From the NCBI GenBank assembly GCA_903885665.1, contig CAISJL010000126.1, forward strand, positions 36,260 to 100,259: a DNA stretch of 64,000 bases, written 5' to 3'. Source of the DNA: an uncultured beta proteobacterium (GTDB lineage: Bacteria; Pseudomonadota; Gammaproteobacteria; Burkholderiales; SG8-41). The notes under the pieces are model-generated. The model did not search any database, was not told where the DNA came from, and worked only from the letters and a program-made list of their open reading frames with translations. A program made the translations under genes and the position numbers. The first letter of the stretch is position 1; each line of letters opens with the position of its first letter. Shown piece after piece: positions 43,885 to 56,629 of this stretch.

Positions 43885-44998
43885 ACTTGCACCCTATGCT
43901 GCCCAATCCAGCCACACTCGCGGGCGGGTGTTTGACGAAGCCCCCCCACGGGGACGTTCCGAATATCAGCGCGACCGTGATCGGATTATTCATTCCACTG
44001 GCTTTCGGCGTCTTGAATACAAAACCCAAGTATTTGTAAATCATGAAGGCGATTTATTTCGCACCCGGCTCACCCATAGCCTAGAAGTTGCACAAATTGG
44101 CCGCTCTGTGGCGCGTCATTTAAACTTAGAAGAGGACTTAACCGAGGCCATCACCCTAGCCCACGACCTTGGACATACGCCATTTGGCCATGCAGGCCAA
44201 GATGCTTTGAACCAATGTATGCGTAGTTACGGCGGGTTTGAACATAATTTACAATCCTTGCGGGTGGTCGACTTACTAGAACAACGATACGCCGCATTCG
44301 ATGGTTTAAACCTAACGTTTGAGACGCGTGCCGGGATTCTCAAACATTGCTCGATTAAAAATGCCCGCACTTTAGGTGCGGTTGGTGAGCGCTTTATCCA
44401 CAAATTACGGCCTGGTCTAGAGGCACAAATTGCCAACCTAGCCGATGAGATTGCTTATAATAATCATGATGTTGACGACGGACTACGGTCAAAATTGCTT
44501 GACCTCGACCAACTCTCCAGCGTAGGTCTATTCCACCGCCACTTACAGCTGGTATTGCGCGCTTATCCCAAAATTGAAGGTCGCCGCTTAATTCACGAAA
44601 CCATTCGGCGCATGATCGACACCTTGGTCACCGACTTAATTACTCACAGCGCTGCTAATATTAAAGCACTCAAACCAGACACCATCGAAGACATTTATCA
44701 GGCGCCGCCTTTGATTGGCTTTTCCAAAGCCATTCAAAAAGAACAAGCTGAACTCAAGCAGTTTCTCCACAAACATCTCTACCGTCACTATCAAGTCTGT
44801 CGCATGAGCAGCAAAGCACGGCGCATTATTTCTGATTTATTTCAAGCATTTATCGAAGAGACACAATTATTGCCCCCCGAATTTCAAGAGCGCGCGCATC
44901 ACGATAAACCGCGCGCCATTGCCGATTACATTGCGGGCATGACTGATCGCTACGCGATGATTGAACATCAACGTTTATTTGCTGTTGAAATCCATTAA
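43874..44998 (+). CDS. dgt: Deoxyguanosinetriphosphate triphosphohydrolase-like protein
   Basis: HD-domain dNTP triphosphohydrolase releasing the nucleoside and tripolyphosphate, 374 aa, the type 2 (shorter) family. Metal-binding residues appear in [20 protein letters not shown] (His), [20 protein letters not shown] (His-Asp) and [15 protein letters not shown] (Asp). I use the ATG at 43874 because GAGGAAGG sits 5 nt upstream inside aroB. The track begins one codon earlier at TTG. Third gene of the aroK-aroB-dgt unit. Confidence 0.94.
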   Translation: MRTKLAPYAAQSSHTRGRVFDEAPPRGRSEYQRDRDRIIHSTGFRRLEYKTQVFVNHEGDLFRTRLTHSLEVAQIGRSVARHLNLEEDLTEAITLAHDLGHTPFGHAGQDALNQCMRSYGGFEHNLQSLRVVDLLEQRYAAFDGLNLTFETRAGILKHCSIKNARTLGAVGERFIHKLRPGLEAQIANLADEIAYNNHDVDDGLRSKLLDLDQLSSVGLFHRHLQLVLRAYPKIEGRRLIHETIRRMIDTLVTDLITHSAANIKALKPDTIEDIYQAPPLIGFSKAIQKEQAELKQFLHKHLYRHYQVCRMSSKARRIISDLFQAFIEETQLLPPEFQERAHHDKPRAIADYIAGMTDRYAMIEHQRLFAVEIH

Positions 44999-45208
44999 TC
45001 TCGGTCAATCTCGCGCATTCTCTTGCAATTGCCTATACCCGTACACTTTACATTCAGTTAATATCTAAGCGGTTGAACCGACTACGCGATAGCGGTAGAC
45101 TGGATAGGTTTCACTTTGCATTTCGCATATTACATACTGGCCAACAAGTCTATTTTCGACGGCTTGTTCTAAGTATTTGAATATAATATGTTTTTAACGA
45201 GGCTCTCG

Positions 45209-48200
45209 ATGGCGCACCCGAATTTACCGCAACCCCAAGGACTCTACGATGGGGATCATGAACATGACGCCTGTGGCGTGGGCTTTATCGCCCACATTAA
45301 AGGTAAAAAAAGTCACGATATTATTGATCAAGGCTTAACCATATTACGCAACCTCACCCACCGTGGTGCAGTGGGCGCAGATCCTAAAGCCTCCGATGGC
45401 GCCGGTATTCTGATCCAAATTCCTGATGCGTTTTTTCGCGAAGAAATGGCTTTGCAGCAGGTCAAATTGCCACCTGCTGGGCAATACGGTATTGGCATGG
45501 TATTTCTACCACGGGAGCCTGCTTCGCGCTTGGCTTGTGAACATGAAATTGAACGCGCCATCAAAGCTGAAGGTCAAATCCTTTTGGGATGGCGTGATGT
45601 GCCTGTAGATAGCAGCGATCTGGGTGAGTCGGTCAAAGACGTTGAACCAGTCATTCGCCAAGTGTTCATCGGTCGCAGCGCTGAGATTCGCGTCACCGAC
45701 GCCCTAGAGCGCAAACTTTATGTCATTCGTAAAGCTGCAGGTCATGCGATCCGCGCCTTAAACCTCGCCCACGGCACCGAATTCTGGGTACCCTCGATGT
45801 CAGCGCGGACTATTGTCTTTAAAGGCATGCTATTGCCGGCCCAAGTTGGCACCTACTATAAAGATCTACTCGATCAACGCGTGGTGTCAGCCTTAGCCCT
45901 GGTGCACCAACGCTTCTCTACCAACACCTTCCCCACTTGGGACTTGGCTCATCCATTCCGCATGATTGCGCATAACGGCGAGATCAACACCTTACGCGGC
46001 AACGTGAATTGGGTGCGCGCCCGTCAAGGCGCAATCTCCAGCTTAGTCCTAGGTAAAGACTTAGATAAGCTGTGGCCCTTAATTTATCCTGGTCAGTCTG
46101 ATTCCGCTTCCTTTGATAATGCCCTAGAGCTCTTGGTGATGGGCGGCTACTCGATTGCCCATGCCATGATGATGATGATTCCCGAAGCTTGGGAAGGTCA
46201 CACCCTAATGGATAGCAATCGGCGCGCATTTTATGAATATCATGCCGCTATGATGGAACCCTGGGATGGTCCGGCGGCAATTGCGTTCTCCGATGGCCGC
46301 CAAATTGGTGCGACCCTAGACCGTAACGGATTGCGACCCGCCCGCTACATCGTGACCGATGATGATTTAGTCATCATGGGCTCTGAGTGCGGCTGTTTAG
46401 CGATTCCTGAAGAAAAAATCATCAAAAAATGGCGCCTTCAACCCGGTAAGATGTTTTTAGTCGATTTGGAAAAGGGTCGCATCATCAACGACCAAGAACT
46501 CAAAGAGTCCTTGGCCAGCGCTAAACCCTATGCCGAATGGATGGAGCGGATTCGCGTCAAACTCGACGATGTCGAAAGCCATAATCCCCTACCCGCCCAT
46601 AGCAGCGTCTCCTTACTCGATCGCCAACAAGCATTTGGCTATACCCAAGAAGACCTCAAATTCTTGATGACCCCCATGGGTAGCTTGGGTGAAGAAGCCA
46701 TTGGCTCTATGGGTAACGACTCACCGCCGGCAATTTTATCTAATAAAAACAAGAACTTATATCAATATTTCAAGCAGTTGTTCGCACAAGTGACCAATCC
46801 CCCGATCGACCCTATCCGGGAAGAGCTGGTCACCTCCTTAGTCTCCTTTATTGGTCCAAAGCCTAACCTACTAGGTATTGAAGAGACGAACCCGCCAATT
46901 CGCCTTGAAGTCAGTCAGCCAGTTCTCGATTTCTTTGAAATGGAGAAAATTCGCAATATCGATGCCTATACCGATGGCAAATTTAAATCCTACGAACTTG
47001 ATATCACCTACAATGTGAGCTGGGGTAAAGAGGCCGTTGAAGCCCGCCTTGCCAGTCTGGCCGCACAAGCCGAAGACGCGGTGCGCAATGGCTTTTCCAT
47101 CTTGATCATCTCGGATCGGCACGTTGATCGTCATTTAGTGGCTATTCCAGCCTTATTGGCTTTGTCCGCCATTCACCAACACTTAGTCGCAAAAGGTTTG
47201 CGCACCAGTGCTGGCTTGGTGGTTGAAACCGGCTCGGCGCGTGAAGTGCATCACTTCGCACTACTGGGCGGCTACGGGGCTGAAGCCGTACACCCTTATC
47301 TTGCACTTGAGACCATTCTCAATATGGCAGAAACCGGTCAGTTGGGCACTACGGTTGATGGGGCTAAAGCTGTTAAGTATTTTGTCAAAGCGGTGGGTAA
47401 AGGACTGCGTAAAGTCATGTCCAAAATGGGCATCTCAACGTATATGTCCTACACCGGCGCCCAAATCTTCGAAGCGATCGGCCTCTCGCGTGCTTTGGTT
47501 GAAAAATATTTTACCGGCACAGCTTCTAATGTCGAAGGAATTGGCTTGTTTGAAATTGCTGAAGAAGCGATTCGCACGCATCGCGGCGCCTTTGGCAACG
47601 ATCCCGTCTTAGCCGATTCGCTAGATACTGGCGGTGAATATGCGTGGCGGGTGCGCGGCGAAGAACACATGTGGACACCGGATGCGATTGCCAAACTACA
47701 ACACGCCGCGCGCGCCAATAGTGCCAGCACGTATCGTGAATATGCCAATATCATTAATGATCAAACAGAACGACACATGACCTTCCGTGGGCTGTTTGAG
47801 TTTCGTTTTAATCAATGCCAGGCGATTGATATCGCTGAAGTCGAACCCGCTAGCGAAATCGTCAAGCGTTTCTCTACGGGTGCGATGTCGCTAGGTTCGA
47901 TTTCTACCGAAGCACACACTACCTTAGCAGTCGCAATGAATCGCCTGGGCGGTAAATCTAATACCGGTGAAGGTGGTGAGGACAGACGTCGCTTTGCCCC
48001 GATTAAAGCCGGCGAAACCTTAGCTTCCCGTTTAGGTAAAGATCGAATTGAAAACGATTTTGAACTGATCGCAGGCGACTCCCTCAAATCTAAAATCAAG
48101 CAAGTGGCCTCTGGTCGGTTTGGGGTGACTGCTGAATATCTAGCAAGCGCCGAACAGATTCAAATCAAAATGGCACAAGGTGCGAAGCCCGGCGAAGGCG

Positions 48201-49867
48201 GTCAGTTGCCTGGTCGCAAAGTCTCTGAATACATTGCTGAATTACGCTATTCAACACCAGGGGTAGAGCTCATCTCACCGCCACCACATCACGATATTTA
48301 TTCGATTGAAGATCTGGCACAGCTCATTCACGATTTAAAAAACAGCAACCCTGTGGCCTCCATCAGCGTCAAGCTGGTGTCCGAAGTAGGGGTCGGCACT
48401 GTTGCAGCTGGTGTAGCCAAAGCCAAAGCCGATCATGTCACTATTTCAGGTCACGACGGTGGCACAGGCGCCAGCCCATGGTCCTCGATTAAACATGCCG
48501 GCACACCTTGGGAACTTGGTCTTGCCGAAACACAACAAACCTTGGTCTTAAATCGTCTGCGTAGTCGAATCGCAGTGCAGGTCGACGGCCAACTCAAAAC
48601 TGGTCGCGATGTAGTGATTGGTGCATTGTTAGGTGCTGATGAATTTGGTTTCGCAACCGCCCCCTTGGTGGTTGAAGGCTGCATCATGATGCGCAAATGT
48701 CACCTCAACACCTGCCCAGTCGGTGTCGCTACTCAAGACCCCGTATTACGCCGCAAATTCGCGGGTAAACCTGAGCATTTGATTAACTATTTCTTCTTTG
48801 TTGCTGAAGAGATTCGCGAGTTGATGGCGAAATTAGGTATTCGTCAATTTAACGACCTAATCGGTCGCGTTGATTTACTCGACACCCGCAAGAGTATCGA
48901 ACACTGGAAAGCACGCGGTCTTGATTTCAGTCGTATTTTTCATCAACCACAAATCGGCCCCGAAGTCTCGCGCTATCACACCGAATCTCAAGATCATGGC
49001 CTCGATAAAGCCCTCGATCATCGTTTGATTGAATTGGCAAAGCCCGCACTAGAGCACGGGAAAGCCGTTCAAATTGAAATGCCGATTCGTAATATTAATC
49101 GCACTGCTGGCACCATGCTCTCTAGTGCGGTTGCTTTGCGTTATGGCCATCAAGGTCTGGCAGATGACACGATTCATATTCGATTTGCTGGCTCTGCAGG
49201 TCAGAGTTTGGGCGCCTTTTTATCACGGGGTATCACCATTGATTTAATTGGTGATACTAACGACTATTGCGGCAAAGGTTTATCTGGCGGTCGTATTAGT
49301 GTGCAACCCTCACCTAAATTTCGTGGTCAAGCCGAAGAAAACATCATCACCGGCAATGCAGTGCTCTATGGTGGAATTGCTGGTGAAGCATACTTCCGCG
49401 GTGTTGCAGGCGAGCGTTTTGCAGTGCGTAACTCAGGCGTGCATGCCGTTGTCGAAGGTGTGGGTGATCATGGCTGCGAATACATGACTGGCGGCACTAT
49501 TATGGTATTAGGTCAAACTGGGCGTAACTTTGCGGCCGGTATGTCTGGAGGCGTTGCTTATGTCTTTGATGCTGAAGGGCATTTCGCCGACTACTGTAAC
49601 CAAACCATGGTTGATCTACTCCCCGTGCTCACCCGCGCGGAACAAGAAGCCAAGGTCAGTCGCGATATCTGGCATTTAGGTGATGCCGATGAAGATGTTG
49701 TATTACGCTTTTTAACGCAACACGTGAAATATACCGGTAGTCTACGCGCCAAAGCCATACTGGATAATTGGGCCAACACGCGCAGCCAATTCGTTAAAGT
49801 ACTCCCCAAGGAGTATCAACGCGCTTTGGCTGAGCTTGCTGCAAAAGGTAAGCAAGTTGCCGCTTAA
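45209..49867 (+). CDS. gltB: Glutamate synthase (NADPH) large subunit
   Basis: Large subunit of NADPH-glutamate synthase, 1552 aa. It makes two glutamates from glutamine and 2-oxoglutarate. The N-terminal glutaminase domain becomes active after removal of a short propeptide, exposing the nucleophile Cys in [11 protein letters not shown] (Cys22 from this start). The FMN domain has [19 protein letters not shown]. The 3Fe-4S cysteines are in [17 protein letters not shown]. The C-terminal glutamate-synthase beta-helix follows ([15 protein letters not shown]). The track starts 21 nt earlier at 45188. I prefer the ATG at 45209 because GAGG lies 6 nt upstream. gltD follows. Confidence 0.96.
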   Translation: MAHPNLPQPQGLYDGDHEHDACGVGFIAHIKGKKSHDIIDQGLTILRNLTHRGAVGADPKASDGAGILIQIPDAFFREEMALQQVKLPPAGQYGIGMVFLPREPASRLACEHEIERAIKAEGQILLGWRDVPVDSSDLGESVKDVEPVIRQVFIGRSAEIRVTDALERKLYVIRKAAGHAIRALNLAHGTEFWVPSMSARTIVFKGMLLPAQVGTYYKDLLDQRVVSALALVHQRFSTNTFPTWDLAHPFRMIAHNGEINTLRGNVNWVRARQGAISSLVLGKDLDKLWPLIYPGQSDSASFDNALELLVMGGYSIAHAMMMMIPEAWEGHTLMDSNRRAFYEYHAAMMEPWDGPAAIAFSDGRQIGATLDRNGLRPARYIVTDDDLVIMGSECGCLAIPEEKIIKKWRLQPGKMFLVDLEKGRIINDQELKESLASAKPYAEWMERIRVKLDDVESHNPLPAHSSVSLLDRQQAFGYTQEDLKFLMTPMGSLGEEAIGSMGNDSPPAILSNKNKNLYQYFKQLFAQVTNPPIDPIREELVTSLVSFIGPKPNLLGIEETNPPIRLEVSQPVLDFFEMEKIRNIDAYTDGKFKSYELDITYNVSWGKEAVEARLASLAAQAEDAVRNGFSILIISDRHVDRHLVAIPALLALSAIHQHLVAKGLRTSAGLVVETGSAREVHHFALLGGYGAEAVHPYLALETILNMAETGQLGTTVDGAKAVKYFVKAVGKGLRKVMSKMGISTYMSYTGAQIFEAIGLSRALVEKYFTGTASNVEGIGLFEIAEEAIRTHRGAFGNDPVLADSLDTGGEYAWRVRGEEHMWTPDAIAKLQHAARANSASTYREYANIINDQTERHMTFRGLFEFRFNQCQAIDIAEVEPASEIVKRFSTGAMSLGSISTEAHTTLAVAMNRLGGKSNTGEGGEDRRRFAPIKAGETLASRLGKDRIENDFELIAGDSLKSKIKQVASGRFGVTAEYLASAEQIQIKMAQGAKPGEGGQLPGRKVSEYIAELRYSTPGVELISPPPHHDIYSIEDLAQLIHDLKNSNPVASISVKLVSEVGVGTVAAGVAKAKADHVTISGHDGGTGASPWSSIKHAGTPWELGLAETQQTLVLNRLRSRIAVQVDGQLKTGRDVVIGALLGADEFGFATAPLVVEGCIMMRKCHLNTCPVGVATQDPVLRRKFAGKPEHLINYFFFVAEEIRELMAKLGIRQFNDLIGRVDLLDTRKSIEHWKARGLDFSRIFHQPQIGPEVSRYHTESQDHGLDKALDHRLIELAKPALEHGKAVQIEMPIRNINRTAGTMLSSAVALRYGHQGLADDTIHIRFAGSAGQSLGAFLSRGITIDLIGDTNDYCGKGLSGGRISVQPSPKFRGQAEENIITGNAVLYGGIAGEAYFRGVAGERFAVRNSGVHAVVEGVGDHGCEYMTGGTIMVLGQTGRNFAAGMSGGVAYVFDAEGHFADYCNQTMVDLLPVLTRAEQEAKVSRDIWHLGDADEDVVLRFLTQHVKYTGSLRAKAILDNWANTRSQFVKVLPKEYQRALAELAAKGKQVAA

Positions 49868-49936
49868 GACATTATTTTATTGTTCTATTCAGACCCTCTA
49901 TATTGCACGGGTTGTTGATTTAAAGGCATTTTGATT

Positions 49937-51358
49937 ATGGGAAAAGTGACAGGATTTTTAGAGTTTAATCGCTTACACGAAGCAGCCGAATTACCACAAT
50001 CTCGGCTCAAGCATTGGCACGAGTTTGTAGCGCCATTAAGCGATCAAGAGGCCAGCATCCAAGGTTCGCGCTGCATGGATTGCGGCACGCCTTTTTGTAT
50101 GAGCGGTTGCCCGATCAATAACATTATTCCCGACTGGAACGACCTCACCTATAAACAAAATTGGCAGCAAGCCTTAGTCACTTTACATTCGACCAATAAC
50201 TTTCCTGAGTTTACTGGACGAGTCTGCCCAGCACCCTGTGAAGCCGCCTGCACACTGAATATCAACAACGATGCGGTGGGCATTAAATCGATTGAACACG
50301 CCATTATCGATAAAGGTTGGGCCTCAGGTTGGGTCACCCCACAATTGCCTACACAAAAAACCGGTAAGCAAGTGGCCATTATTGGTTCTGGCCCCTCTGG
50401 TTTGGCCGCTGCACAACAATTAGCGCGTGTAGGACACACGGTTGTTGTGTTTGAAAAGGCTGATCGTATCGGTGGTTTGCTGCGTTATGGGATTCCAGAT
50501 TTTAAAATGGAAAAACACCTCATTGACCGCCGTGTCGCACAAATGCAAGCCGAGGGTGTGGAGTTTCGCACCCAACAACATGTCGGCCAAGACATACCTG
50601 CGGACGATCTGCTCAAAGGCTTCGACGCCATCATCGTCGCCGGGGGTGCTGAACAACCACGGGATCTGCCCGTGCCCGGCCGTGACTTGCAAGGCGTTCA
50701 CTTTGCCATGGAGTTCTTACCCCAACAAAATAAAGTAGTGGCTGGCGATACCCTCAAAACGCAAATCATGGCAACCGGTAAACATGTCGTCGTAATTGGT
50801 GGTGGCGATACCGGCTCTGACTGTGTGGGGACTTCAAACCGCCACGGTGCAGCTTCGGTTACCCAATTTGAATTAATGCCACAACCCCCTGATGCAGAAA
50901 ATAAACCCTTGGTCTGGCCGTACTGGCCGATCAAGTTACGCACCTCCAGTTCACAAGAAGAGGGCTGCGCACGGGATTGGGCGGTTGCCACCAAGCGCTT
51001 CGAAGGCAGCAACGGTCGGGTTGAGCGTCTAGTCGCAGCCCGCGTGTCTTGGCAAGACGGTCAGATGCGTGAAGTTCCCAACTCTGAATTCACCATGCCC
51101 GCTGATTTAGTATTATTGGCAATGGGCTTTGTAGGACCGCGCCCGCAAGGCCTACTCGAGCAACTCGGGGTGAACAAAGACCCCCGCGGTAATGTCTTAG
51201 CCAATACGGTCGAATATCAAACCTCTGTGCCTAAAGTGTTTGCCGCCGGTGACATGCGCCGCGGTCAATCACTCGTGGTCTGGGCGATTCGCGAAGGTCG
51301 GCAATGTGCACGTGCGGTAGATACCTTCCTTATGGGAAGCAGTGAACTACCACGCTAA
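49937..51358 (+). CDS. gltD: Glutamate synthase (NADPH) small subunit
   Basis: FAD-containing NADPH-oxidising subunit that feeds electrons to GltB, 473 aa. The N-terminal 4Fe-4S region has [26 protein letters not shown] and [14 protein letters not shown]. The FAD motif is [19 protein letters not shown] and the NADPH motif [40 protein letters not shown] ends the FAD domain. The start [10 protein letters not shown] is the family N-terminus, two codons inside the track's TTG. Its TAA overlaps the hemE ATG by one base. Confidence 0.97.
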   Translation: MGKVTGFLEFNRLHEAAELPQSRLKHWHEFVAPLSDQEASIQGSRCMDCGTPFCMSGCPINNIIPDWNDLTYKQNWQQALVTLHSTNNFPEFTGRVCPAPCEAACTLNINNDAVGIKSIEHAIIDKGWASGWVTPQLPTQKTGKQVAIIGSGPSGLAAAQQLARVGHTVVVFEKADRIGGLLRYGIPDFKMEKHLIDRRVAQMQAEGVEFRTQQHVGQDIPADDLLKGFDAIIVAGGAEQPRDLPVPGRDLQGVHFAMEFLPQQNKVVAGDTLKTQIMATGKHVVVIGGGDTGSDCVGTSNRHGAASVTQFELMPQPPDAENKPLVWPYWPIKLRTSSSQEEGCARDWAVATKRFEGSNGRVERLVAARVSWQDGQMREVPNSEFTMPADLVLLAMGFVGPRPQGLLEQLGVNKDPRGNVLANTVEYQTSVPKVFAAGDMRRGQSLVVWAIREGRQCARAVDTFLMGSSELPR

Positions 51359-52428
51359 TGTCTGCACTCCTTAACGATACCTTTATTCGAGCACTGCTGC
51401 GCCAACCCACATCGCATACCCCTATTTGGATTATGCGGCAGGCTGGGCGCTATCTCCCTGAATACAATGCCACGCGACGGCGCGCCGGGAGTTTTCTGGG
51501 GTTGGCTAAAAACCCCGACTACGCCACCGAAGTAACCCTGCAGCCACTGGCACGCTTTAAATTAGATGCGGCAATTTTATTTTCCGACATCCTGACTGTC
51601 CCCGATGCCATGGGCTTAGGTCTGTATTTTGCTGAAGGTGAAGGCCCGCAGTTCGAGCGCCCCTTACGCGATGAAGCAACCATTTTAAAGCTGCAAGTAC
51701 CTGATTTACATGAAGCGTTATCTTACGTATTTGCCGCAGTCACGCAAATCCGGGGCGCCCTCCAGAATCGTGTACCCTTAATTGGCTTCTCCGGTAGCCC
51801 CTACACGCTGGCCTGTTACATGGTTGAAGGTCGTGGCAGTAGCGACTTTCGCACGATTAAAACCATGCTCTATAGTCGACCCGACTTACTCCACCATATT
51901 CTCAAGATCAACGCGCAAGCAGTCATTGCTTATCTCAACGCCCAAATCGAGGCTGGCGCCCAAGCCGTGATGATTTTTGACACCTGGGGTGGCGTGTTAT
52001 CCGATGCGGCATACCGCGAGTTTTCGCTCGCCTATCTTCGCCAGGTTGTCGCCGGAATACACACCCATTGGGACGGCCAGGCTATACCCAATATTGTATT
52101 TACCAAAGGTGGTGGCTTGTGGTTAGAAGATATCGCGGCTATCGGCTGTTCAGCGGTAGGTCTGGATTGGACCGTTAATCTTGGCAGCGCTCGCCAACGT
52201 ATAGGTGAGCGTGTTGCCCTGCAAGGTAATCTAGACCCTGCTGTTTTATATGGCACGCCTGCCGTTATTCGCGAGCAAGTCGCCCAAGTTTTGGCTCAGT
52301 TTGGTCATGGCTCGGGGCATGTGTTCAACCTCGGTCACGGTGTTTCGCAATTTACCGCGCCAGAAGCAGTAGGCGCGCTTGTCGATGCCGTGCATGAACT
52401 CAGCCCGCGCTACCATCAAACGCCCTAA
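51358..52428 (+). CDS. hemE: Uroporphyrinogen decarboxylase
   Basis: Decarboxylates four acetate side chains of uroporphyrinogen III, giving coproporphyrinogen III, cofactor-free, 356 aa. Signatures [19 protein letters not shown] (with the catalytic-pocket arginines), [19 protein letters not shown] (catalytic Asp), [16 protein letters not shown] and [16 protein letters not shown] (conserved His). The one-base overlap with gltD (TAATG) implies translational coupling between two unrelated pathways. Confidence 0.97.
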   Translation: MSALLNDTFIRALLRQPTSHTPIWIMRQAGRYLPEYNATRRRAGSFLGLAKNPDYATEVTLQPLARFKLDAAILFSDILTVPDAMGLGLYFAEGEGPQFERPLRDEATILKLQVPDLHEALSYVFAAVTQIRGALQNRVPLIGFSGSPYTLACYMVEGRGSSDFRTIKTMLYSRPDLLHHILKINAQAVIAYLNAQIEAGAQAVMIFDTWGGVLSDAAYREFSLAYLRQVVAGIHTHWDGQAIPNIVFTKGGGLWLEDIAAIGCSAVGLDWTVNLGSARQRIGERVALQGNLDPAVLYGTPAVIREQVAQVLAQFGHGSGHVFNLGHGVSQFTAPEAVGALVDAVHELSPRYHQTP

Positions 52429-52449
52429 AACCGCCCCTCCAATAATTCA

Positions 52450-52467
52450 TAACTATTTGATTTTATT
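52450..52467 (-). repeat. Dispersed AT-rich motif, inverted copy
   Basis: TAACTATTTGATTTTATT, the exact reverse complement of AATAAAATCAAATAGTTA at 22,849, in the hemE-priA gap. Confidence 0.6.
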
Positions 52468-52613
52468 GGTTTTATTTTGAATCTCTGGCGGCGGTATTGC
52501 AGCAATTGGATTCCAACTCTACGCCGCAGGTTGACTGCTCTACAATCTCACCTTACGCATACTCGTTATCTAGTCATTGTAAGCGCTACTTTTAATTCAC
52601 TGCGGATCTCCTG

Positions 52614-54794
52614 ATGCCCCTCATCCGAGTCGCGCTAGACGTGCCGCTAGCCCAACTCTTCGACTATCACTGCACCGACAGTAACGCCCGCATTGGCGCC
52701 CGCGTATTGGTGCCCTTTAGTCGTCAGCAGTTAGTTGGGGTGATTGTGGCCATGCCCACACACTCCGATTTCCCCGCCGCCAAAATTAAAACTTGTCATC
52801 AAGTGCTCGATCACAGCCCACTACTACAACGCGCAGATCTTAGACTCATCGAGTTTGCTGCAGACTATTATCTACACCCACTCGGTGCAGTGGTGATGGC
52901 GACAATACCAGTCGCGCTACGTCGCCACAGCACTAGCGCGCGCGCACCTGCGGTCATCGCCTATCGTTTAAGCGCACTCGGGCAAAACATCAGCGTGGAT
53001 GACATCCCCGCTAAAGCACGCGCACAACGTAATGTGCTGCAGTTACTACAACAATCCATACTGACTAGCGCCACCATTCGCCAACGTGGATTAGCCACCC
53101 GACGTGCGATGAGTGATTTTTTGCAACTCGGTTGGGTTGAAACTACCGATCTGCCGACAAGCGCTTTACTGCCACCAGCAGATCTACCAGCCCCCGCTCC
53201 CGAACTCACGCCGGCACAACGTGCTGCCGTTACCGCGATTGAATCAGCGCATGGTCACTACCAAGCAATTCTACTGCGTGGCATTACCGGTAGCGGCAAG
53301 ACCGAAGTCTATTTACATGCTATGGCCAAGGCCTTAGCGCTTCACCAACAAGTACTATTTTTAGTCCCTGAAATCGCTCTCACCCCTCAGTTATTTGGTG
53401 TATTGGCGGCGCGCTTTCCCAACGCATCCATGGCTTTATTACATAGCGGTCTCAATGATCAAGAACGGCTCAAGCATTGGCAGGCTGCGCGCTTGGGTGA
53501 AGCACGTATTGTGTTAGGCACCCGATTGGCTGTATTCGCCCCGCTGCCGGCACTGGGCCTGATTATTGTTGACGAAGAGCATGATGCCTCCTTCAAGCAA
53601 GGCGATGGCTTTCGTTACTCTGCACGCGACTTAGCGGTAGTACGCGCCCGCCACATGGCAGTACCCATTGTGTTGGGTTCTGCCACACCAGCCTTGGAAA
53701 CTTATCGCAATGCATTGGATGCGCGTTATCAATTAGTCACTCTACCCAGTCGCATTCATGCCAAGCCCCCACTCATTTCGTGTATTAACTTACGCCTTGA
53801 GCGTGCTACCGATGGCCTATCACCAAGTCTGGTTCAAGCACTACGTACCCGATTATCACGGGGTGAGCAAAGCATGGTTTTTATTAACCGCCGTGGCTAT
53901 GCCCCAGTATTAATGTGTAGTAGCTGCGGTTGGAATTCTGCTTGCAAGCGCTGTTCGGCCAAACTCGTCGTACATTTACGTGACCGCCGCCTGCGTTGCC
54001 ATCACTGCGGTCACGATAGCGCCATTCCACCACATTGTCCGGAGTGTGGTGATGCAGATATTGCGCCACTGGGTCAAGGCACACAACGGGTAGAGTCTGC
54101 CTTAGTCAAACTATTTCCTGAGGCCCGCATTCTACGGGTTGACCGCGATTCGGTCTCTCGCAAACATGCATGGCGCGATATGCGTGAACATATTCAACAA
54201 CGCCAAGTCGACATCTTAGTGGGCACCCAAATTCTTGCCAAAGGCCATGACTTCCCCCACTTAAATCTAGTGGGGGTAATTAATGCTGACAGCATGCTCT
54301 ATAGCACCGATTTTCGCGCGGCAGAACGCTTATATGCATTACTGACTCAAGTCGCCGGGCGCGCTGGGCGTGGCGCACAACAAGGCCAAGTGCTGATTCA
54401 AACTGAATTTGCAGACCACCCTTTATACACGGCACTGCGCGATCAAGACTTTGATGGTTATGCCAAAAACCTACTCACCGAGCGCCACCAAGCTGGATTT
54501 CCGCCGTATATCCACCAAGCCTTATTGCGTGCCGAAGCTCGCGACATCGCCACCGCCATCACATTTTTAACGGCGGCATCCGCCCTTGCCCAAGCAATTA
54601 CCCCTAGCGTCACCATTTATGAGCCAGTACCCTCCAGCATGATGCGTAAAGCAGGACGCGAACGAGCGCAATTATTAGTGCAATCAGCCTCACGCCAAAA
54701 TTTACGAACTTTTTTAAATGCTTGGCAACACCAACTAGTCAGCACGTCCACGACTGCTCGTTGGTCTTTAGATGTAGACCCTGCAGAATTCTAA
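52614..54794 (+). CDS. priA: Primosomal protein N' (replication restart helicase PriA)
   Basis: 3'-5' superfamily 2 helicase that reloads the replisome at stalled forks, 726 aa. The N-terminal DNA-binding domain covers ~1-200. Walker A is GITGSGKTEVYLH, the DEAH box is DEEHDASFKQ, and GSATPALET is motif III. Four paired Cys motifs bind two Zn (CSSCGWNSACKRC, CHHCG, CPECG). The C-terminal motifs VGTQILAKGHDFPHL and QVAGRAGRG are present. The Cys count matches the eight ligands expected. Confidence 0.96.
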   Translation: MPLIRVALDVPLAQLFDYHCTDSNARIGARVLVPFSRQQLVGVIVAMPTHSDFPAAKIKTCHQVLDHSPLLQRADLRLIEFAADYYLHPLGAVVMATIPVALRRHSTSARAPAVIAYRLSALGQNISVDDIPAKARAQRNVLQLLQQSILTSATIRQRGLATRRAMSDFLQLGWVETTDLPTSALLPPADLPAPAPELTPAQRAAVTAIESAHGHYQAILLRGITGSGKTEVYLHAMAKALALHQQVLFLVPEIALTPQLFGVLAARFPNASMALLHSGLNDQERLKHWQAARLGEARIVLGTRLAVFAPLPALGLIIVDEEHDASFKQGDGFRYSARDLAVVRARHMAVPIVLGSATPALETYRNALDARYQLVTLPSRIHAKPPLISCINLRLERATDGLSPSLVQALRTRLSRGEQSMVFINRRGYAPVLMCSSCGWNSACKRCSAKLVVHLRDRRLRCHHCGHDSAIPPHCPECGDADIAPLGQGTQRVESALVKLFPEARILRVDRDSVSRKHAWRDMREHIQQRQVDILVGTQILAKGHDFPHLNLVGVINADSMLYSTDFRAAERLYALLTQVAGRAGRGAQQGQVLIQTEFADHPLYTALRDQDFDGYAKNLLTERHQAGFPPYIHQALLRAEARDIATAITFLTAASALAQAITPSVTIYEPVPSSMMRKAGRERAQLLVQSASRQNLRTFLNAWQHQLVSTSTTARWSLDVDPAEF

Positions 54795-54877
54795 TGATCA
54801 TTGCTAGAATAAAATGCGTACCTGCATGTTAAAATTCCAAGTTCATTTTACTGCTCGCCTTTTTCCGAAGATTCCCC

Positions 54878-56620
54878 ATGTCGATCACCAGCACTGATGC
54901 TCGCGCACTGCTCACCCAACTTCTAGAACAAGCGGTGCGCCAAGTTGTACCCGCTGACACTACTTTCGCCATTACACTGGAGCGACCCAAGCTCGCCCAA
55001 CACGGTGACTTTGCCTGTAATGTCGCGCTGCAATTAGCCAAGTTACTCAAAGCTAATCCACGACAAATTGCCCAAGAAATTATTGCGGCACTGCCTGCAT
55101 CCGCAGATCTTGAAAAAACTGAACTCGCTGGTGCTGGATTTATTAATTTATTTCTCACTACCAGCTATAAGCAACAAGTTATTCAACGGGTGCTACACGC
55201 CGGCACGCGTTACGGTCATCATGCACTTAGTGCCCCCCAGCGCATTCAAATTGAATTTGTATCTGCCAACCCAACTGGACCACTGCATGTTGGTCATGGT
55301 CGGGGTGCCGCCTACGGTGCCAGTCTGGCAAACCTATTAAGTGCAGCCGGCCACCAAGTGTCACGTGAATATTACGTCAACGATGCTGGCCGCCAAATGG
55401 ATATCTTGGCCTTATCAACCTGGTTGCGATATCTCGGATTACTGGGAGAACCCGTTGCCTTTCCGCCCAATGCCTATCAAGGTGATTACGTCATTGAGAT
55501 GGCTCGCCAACTGCAAGCGAAACTCCAAGATCGCGCTCATAAACCTTGGGCTAGCGTGTTCGAGCACATCACTCCGGTAGAGACCGATGCTGAACATCAT
55601 CTCGATGATTTAATTCAACGCGCGAAGCAGTTACTGGGCGATGATTACCCCATTGTGCATCAGCATGCGCTCAACATTCAGTTGGCAGACTGCCAACAAG
55701 ACTTGGCCGAGTTTGGCGTGGAATTTGATCAATGGTTCTCAGAGCGCGCACTCTATACCTCGCAACAAGTCGCCGCCGCAGTGGCCCTACTGGAGCAACG
55801 CGGTCATCTTTATCGTAAAGATGGTGCCCAATGGTTCCGCTCCACCGAATTTGGTGACGAAAAAGATCGGGTGGTGCAACGTGAAAATGGTCAATTTACC
55901 TATTTTGCGAGTGACATTGCTTATCATCTAGAAAAATTCAAGCGTGGTTTTGATCTTGTCATAGACGTTTGGGGCGCTGATCATCATGGGTATATCCCCC
56001 GCGTTAAAGGCGCACTCCAAGCGCTGGGCGAAGACACGGCACGACTCGAAGTCGCTTTAGTGCAGTTTGCCATTCTTTATCGCAACGGCGTAAAAGCCTC
56101 GATGTCGACACGCTCGGGTGAGTTTGTCACTTTGCGGGAGTTGCGCCACGAAGTTGGCAACGATGCAGCACGCTTTTTCTATGTATTGCGCAAGAGCGAC
56201 CAACATCTTGATTTTGACCTGGATTTAGCCAAATCGCAGAGTAATGAAAATCCTGTCTATTACATTCAATACGCCCATGCCCGCATTTGTCGTGTATTAG
56301 AACAATGGGGCGGTGAAACAGATAGCCTGCACCAATCAGACCCAATCCCGCTACACTCTGCACATGAAGCAGTGCTCTTGAAAAGTTTACTCGAATATCC
56401 GGATATTCTAGCTGCTGCAGCGCGCGACCGTGCTCCCCATAGCCTCGCTTTTTATCTAAAAGATCTCGCTAGCGATTTTCATAGCTACTATAATGCAGAA
56501 CGATTTTTAATTGAAGATACCGCACTCCAAAGTGCTCGCCTTGCACTCGCACTGGCGGTTCGGCAAATCTTACGTAATGGACTGGCACTACTCGGCGTTT
56601 CAGCGCCAGAAAAAATGTAA
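54878..56620 (+). CDS. argS: Arginyl-tRNA synthetase
   Basis: Charges tRNA-Arg, class I synthetase, 580 aa. The N-terminal additional domain spans ~1-110. The HIGH-like motif is GPLHVGHGRGAAYG. The KMSKS region reads KASMSTRSGEFVTL, the usual relaxed form in ArgS. FASDIAYHLEKFKRGFD and the anticodon-binding DALR domain (QYAHARICRVLEQW to the end) are intact. It is followed 9 nt later by the SPOR-domain gene. Confidence 0.96.
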   Translation: MSITSTDARALLTQLLEQAVRQVVPADTTFAITLERPKLAQHGDFACNVALQLAKLLKANPRQIAQEIIAALPASADLEKTELAGAGFINLFLTTSYKQQVIQRVLHAGTRYGHHALSAPQRIQIEFVSANPTGPLHVGHGRGAAYGASLANLLSAAGHQVSREYYVNDAGRQMDILALSTWLRYLGLLGEPVAFPPNAYQGDYVIEMARQLQAKLQDRAHKPWASVFEHITPVETDAEHHLDDLIQRAKQLLGDDYPIVHQHALNIQLADCQQDLAEFGVEFDQWFSERALYTSQQVAAAVALLEQRGHLYRKDGAQWFRSTEFGDEKDRVVQRENGQFTYFASDIAYHLEKFKRGFDLVIDVWGADHHGYIPRVKGALQALGEDTARLEVALVQFAILYRNGVKASMSTRSGEFVTLRELRHEVGNDAARFFYVLRKSDQHLDFDLDLAKSQSNENPVYYIQYAHARICRVLEQWGGETDSLHQSDPIPLHSAHEAVLLKSLLEYPDILAAAARDRAPHSLAFYLKDLASDFHSYYNAERFLIEDTALQSARLALALAVRQILRNGLALLGVSAPEKM

Positions 56621-56629
56621 ACTACTACC

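Noticed and set aside
45120-45175. AACAAGTC...GGCTTGTT hairpin upstream of gltB as an attenuator or riboswitch
   Set aside because: Only a 7 of 8 bp match, no U-tract and no recognised riboswitch core.
45188-45208. Upstream ATG of gltB
   Set aside because: No ribosome-binding site at 45188. GAGG is correctly spaced for the ATG at 45209, though either start gives a plausible propeptide.
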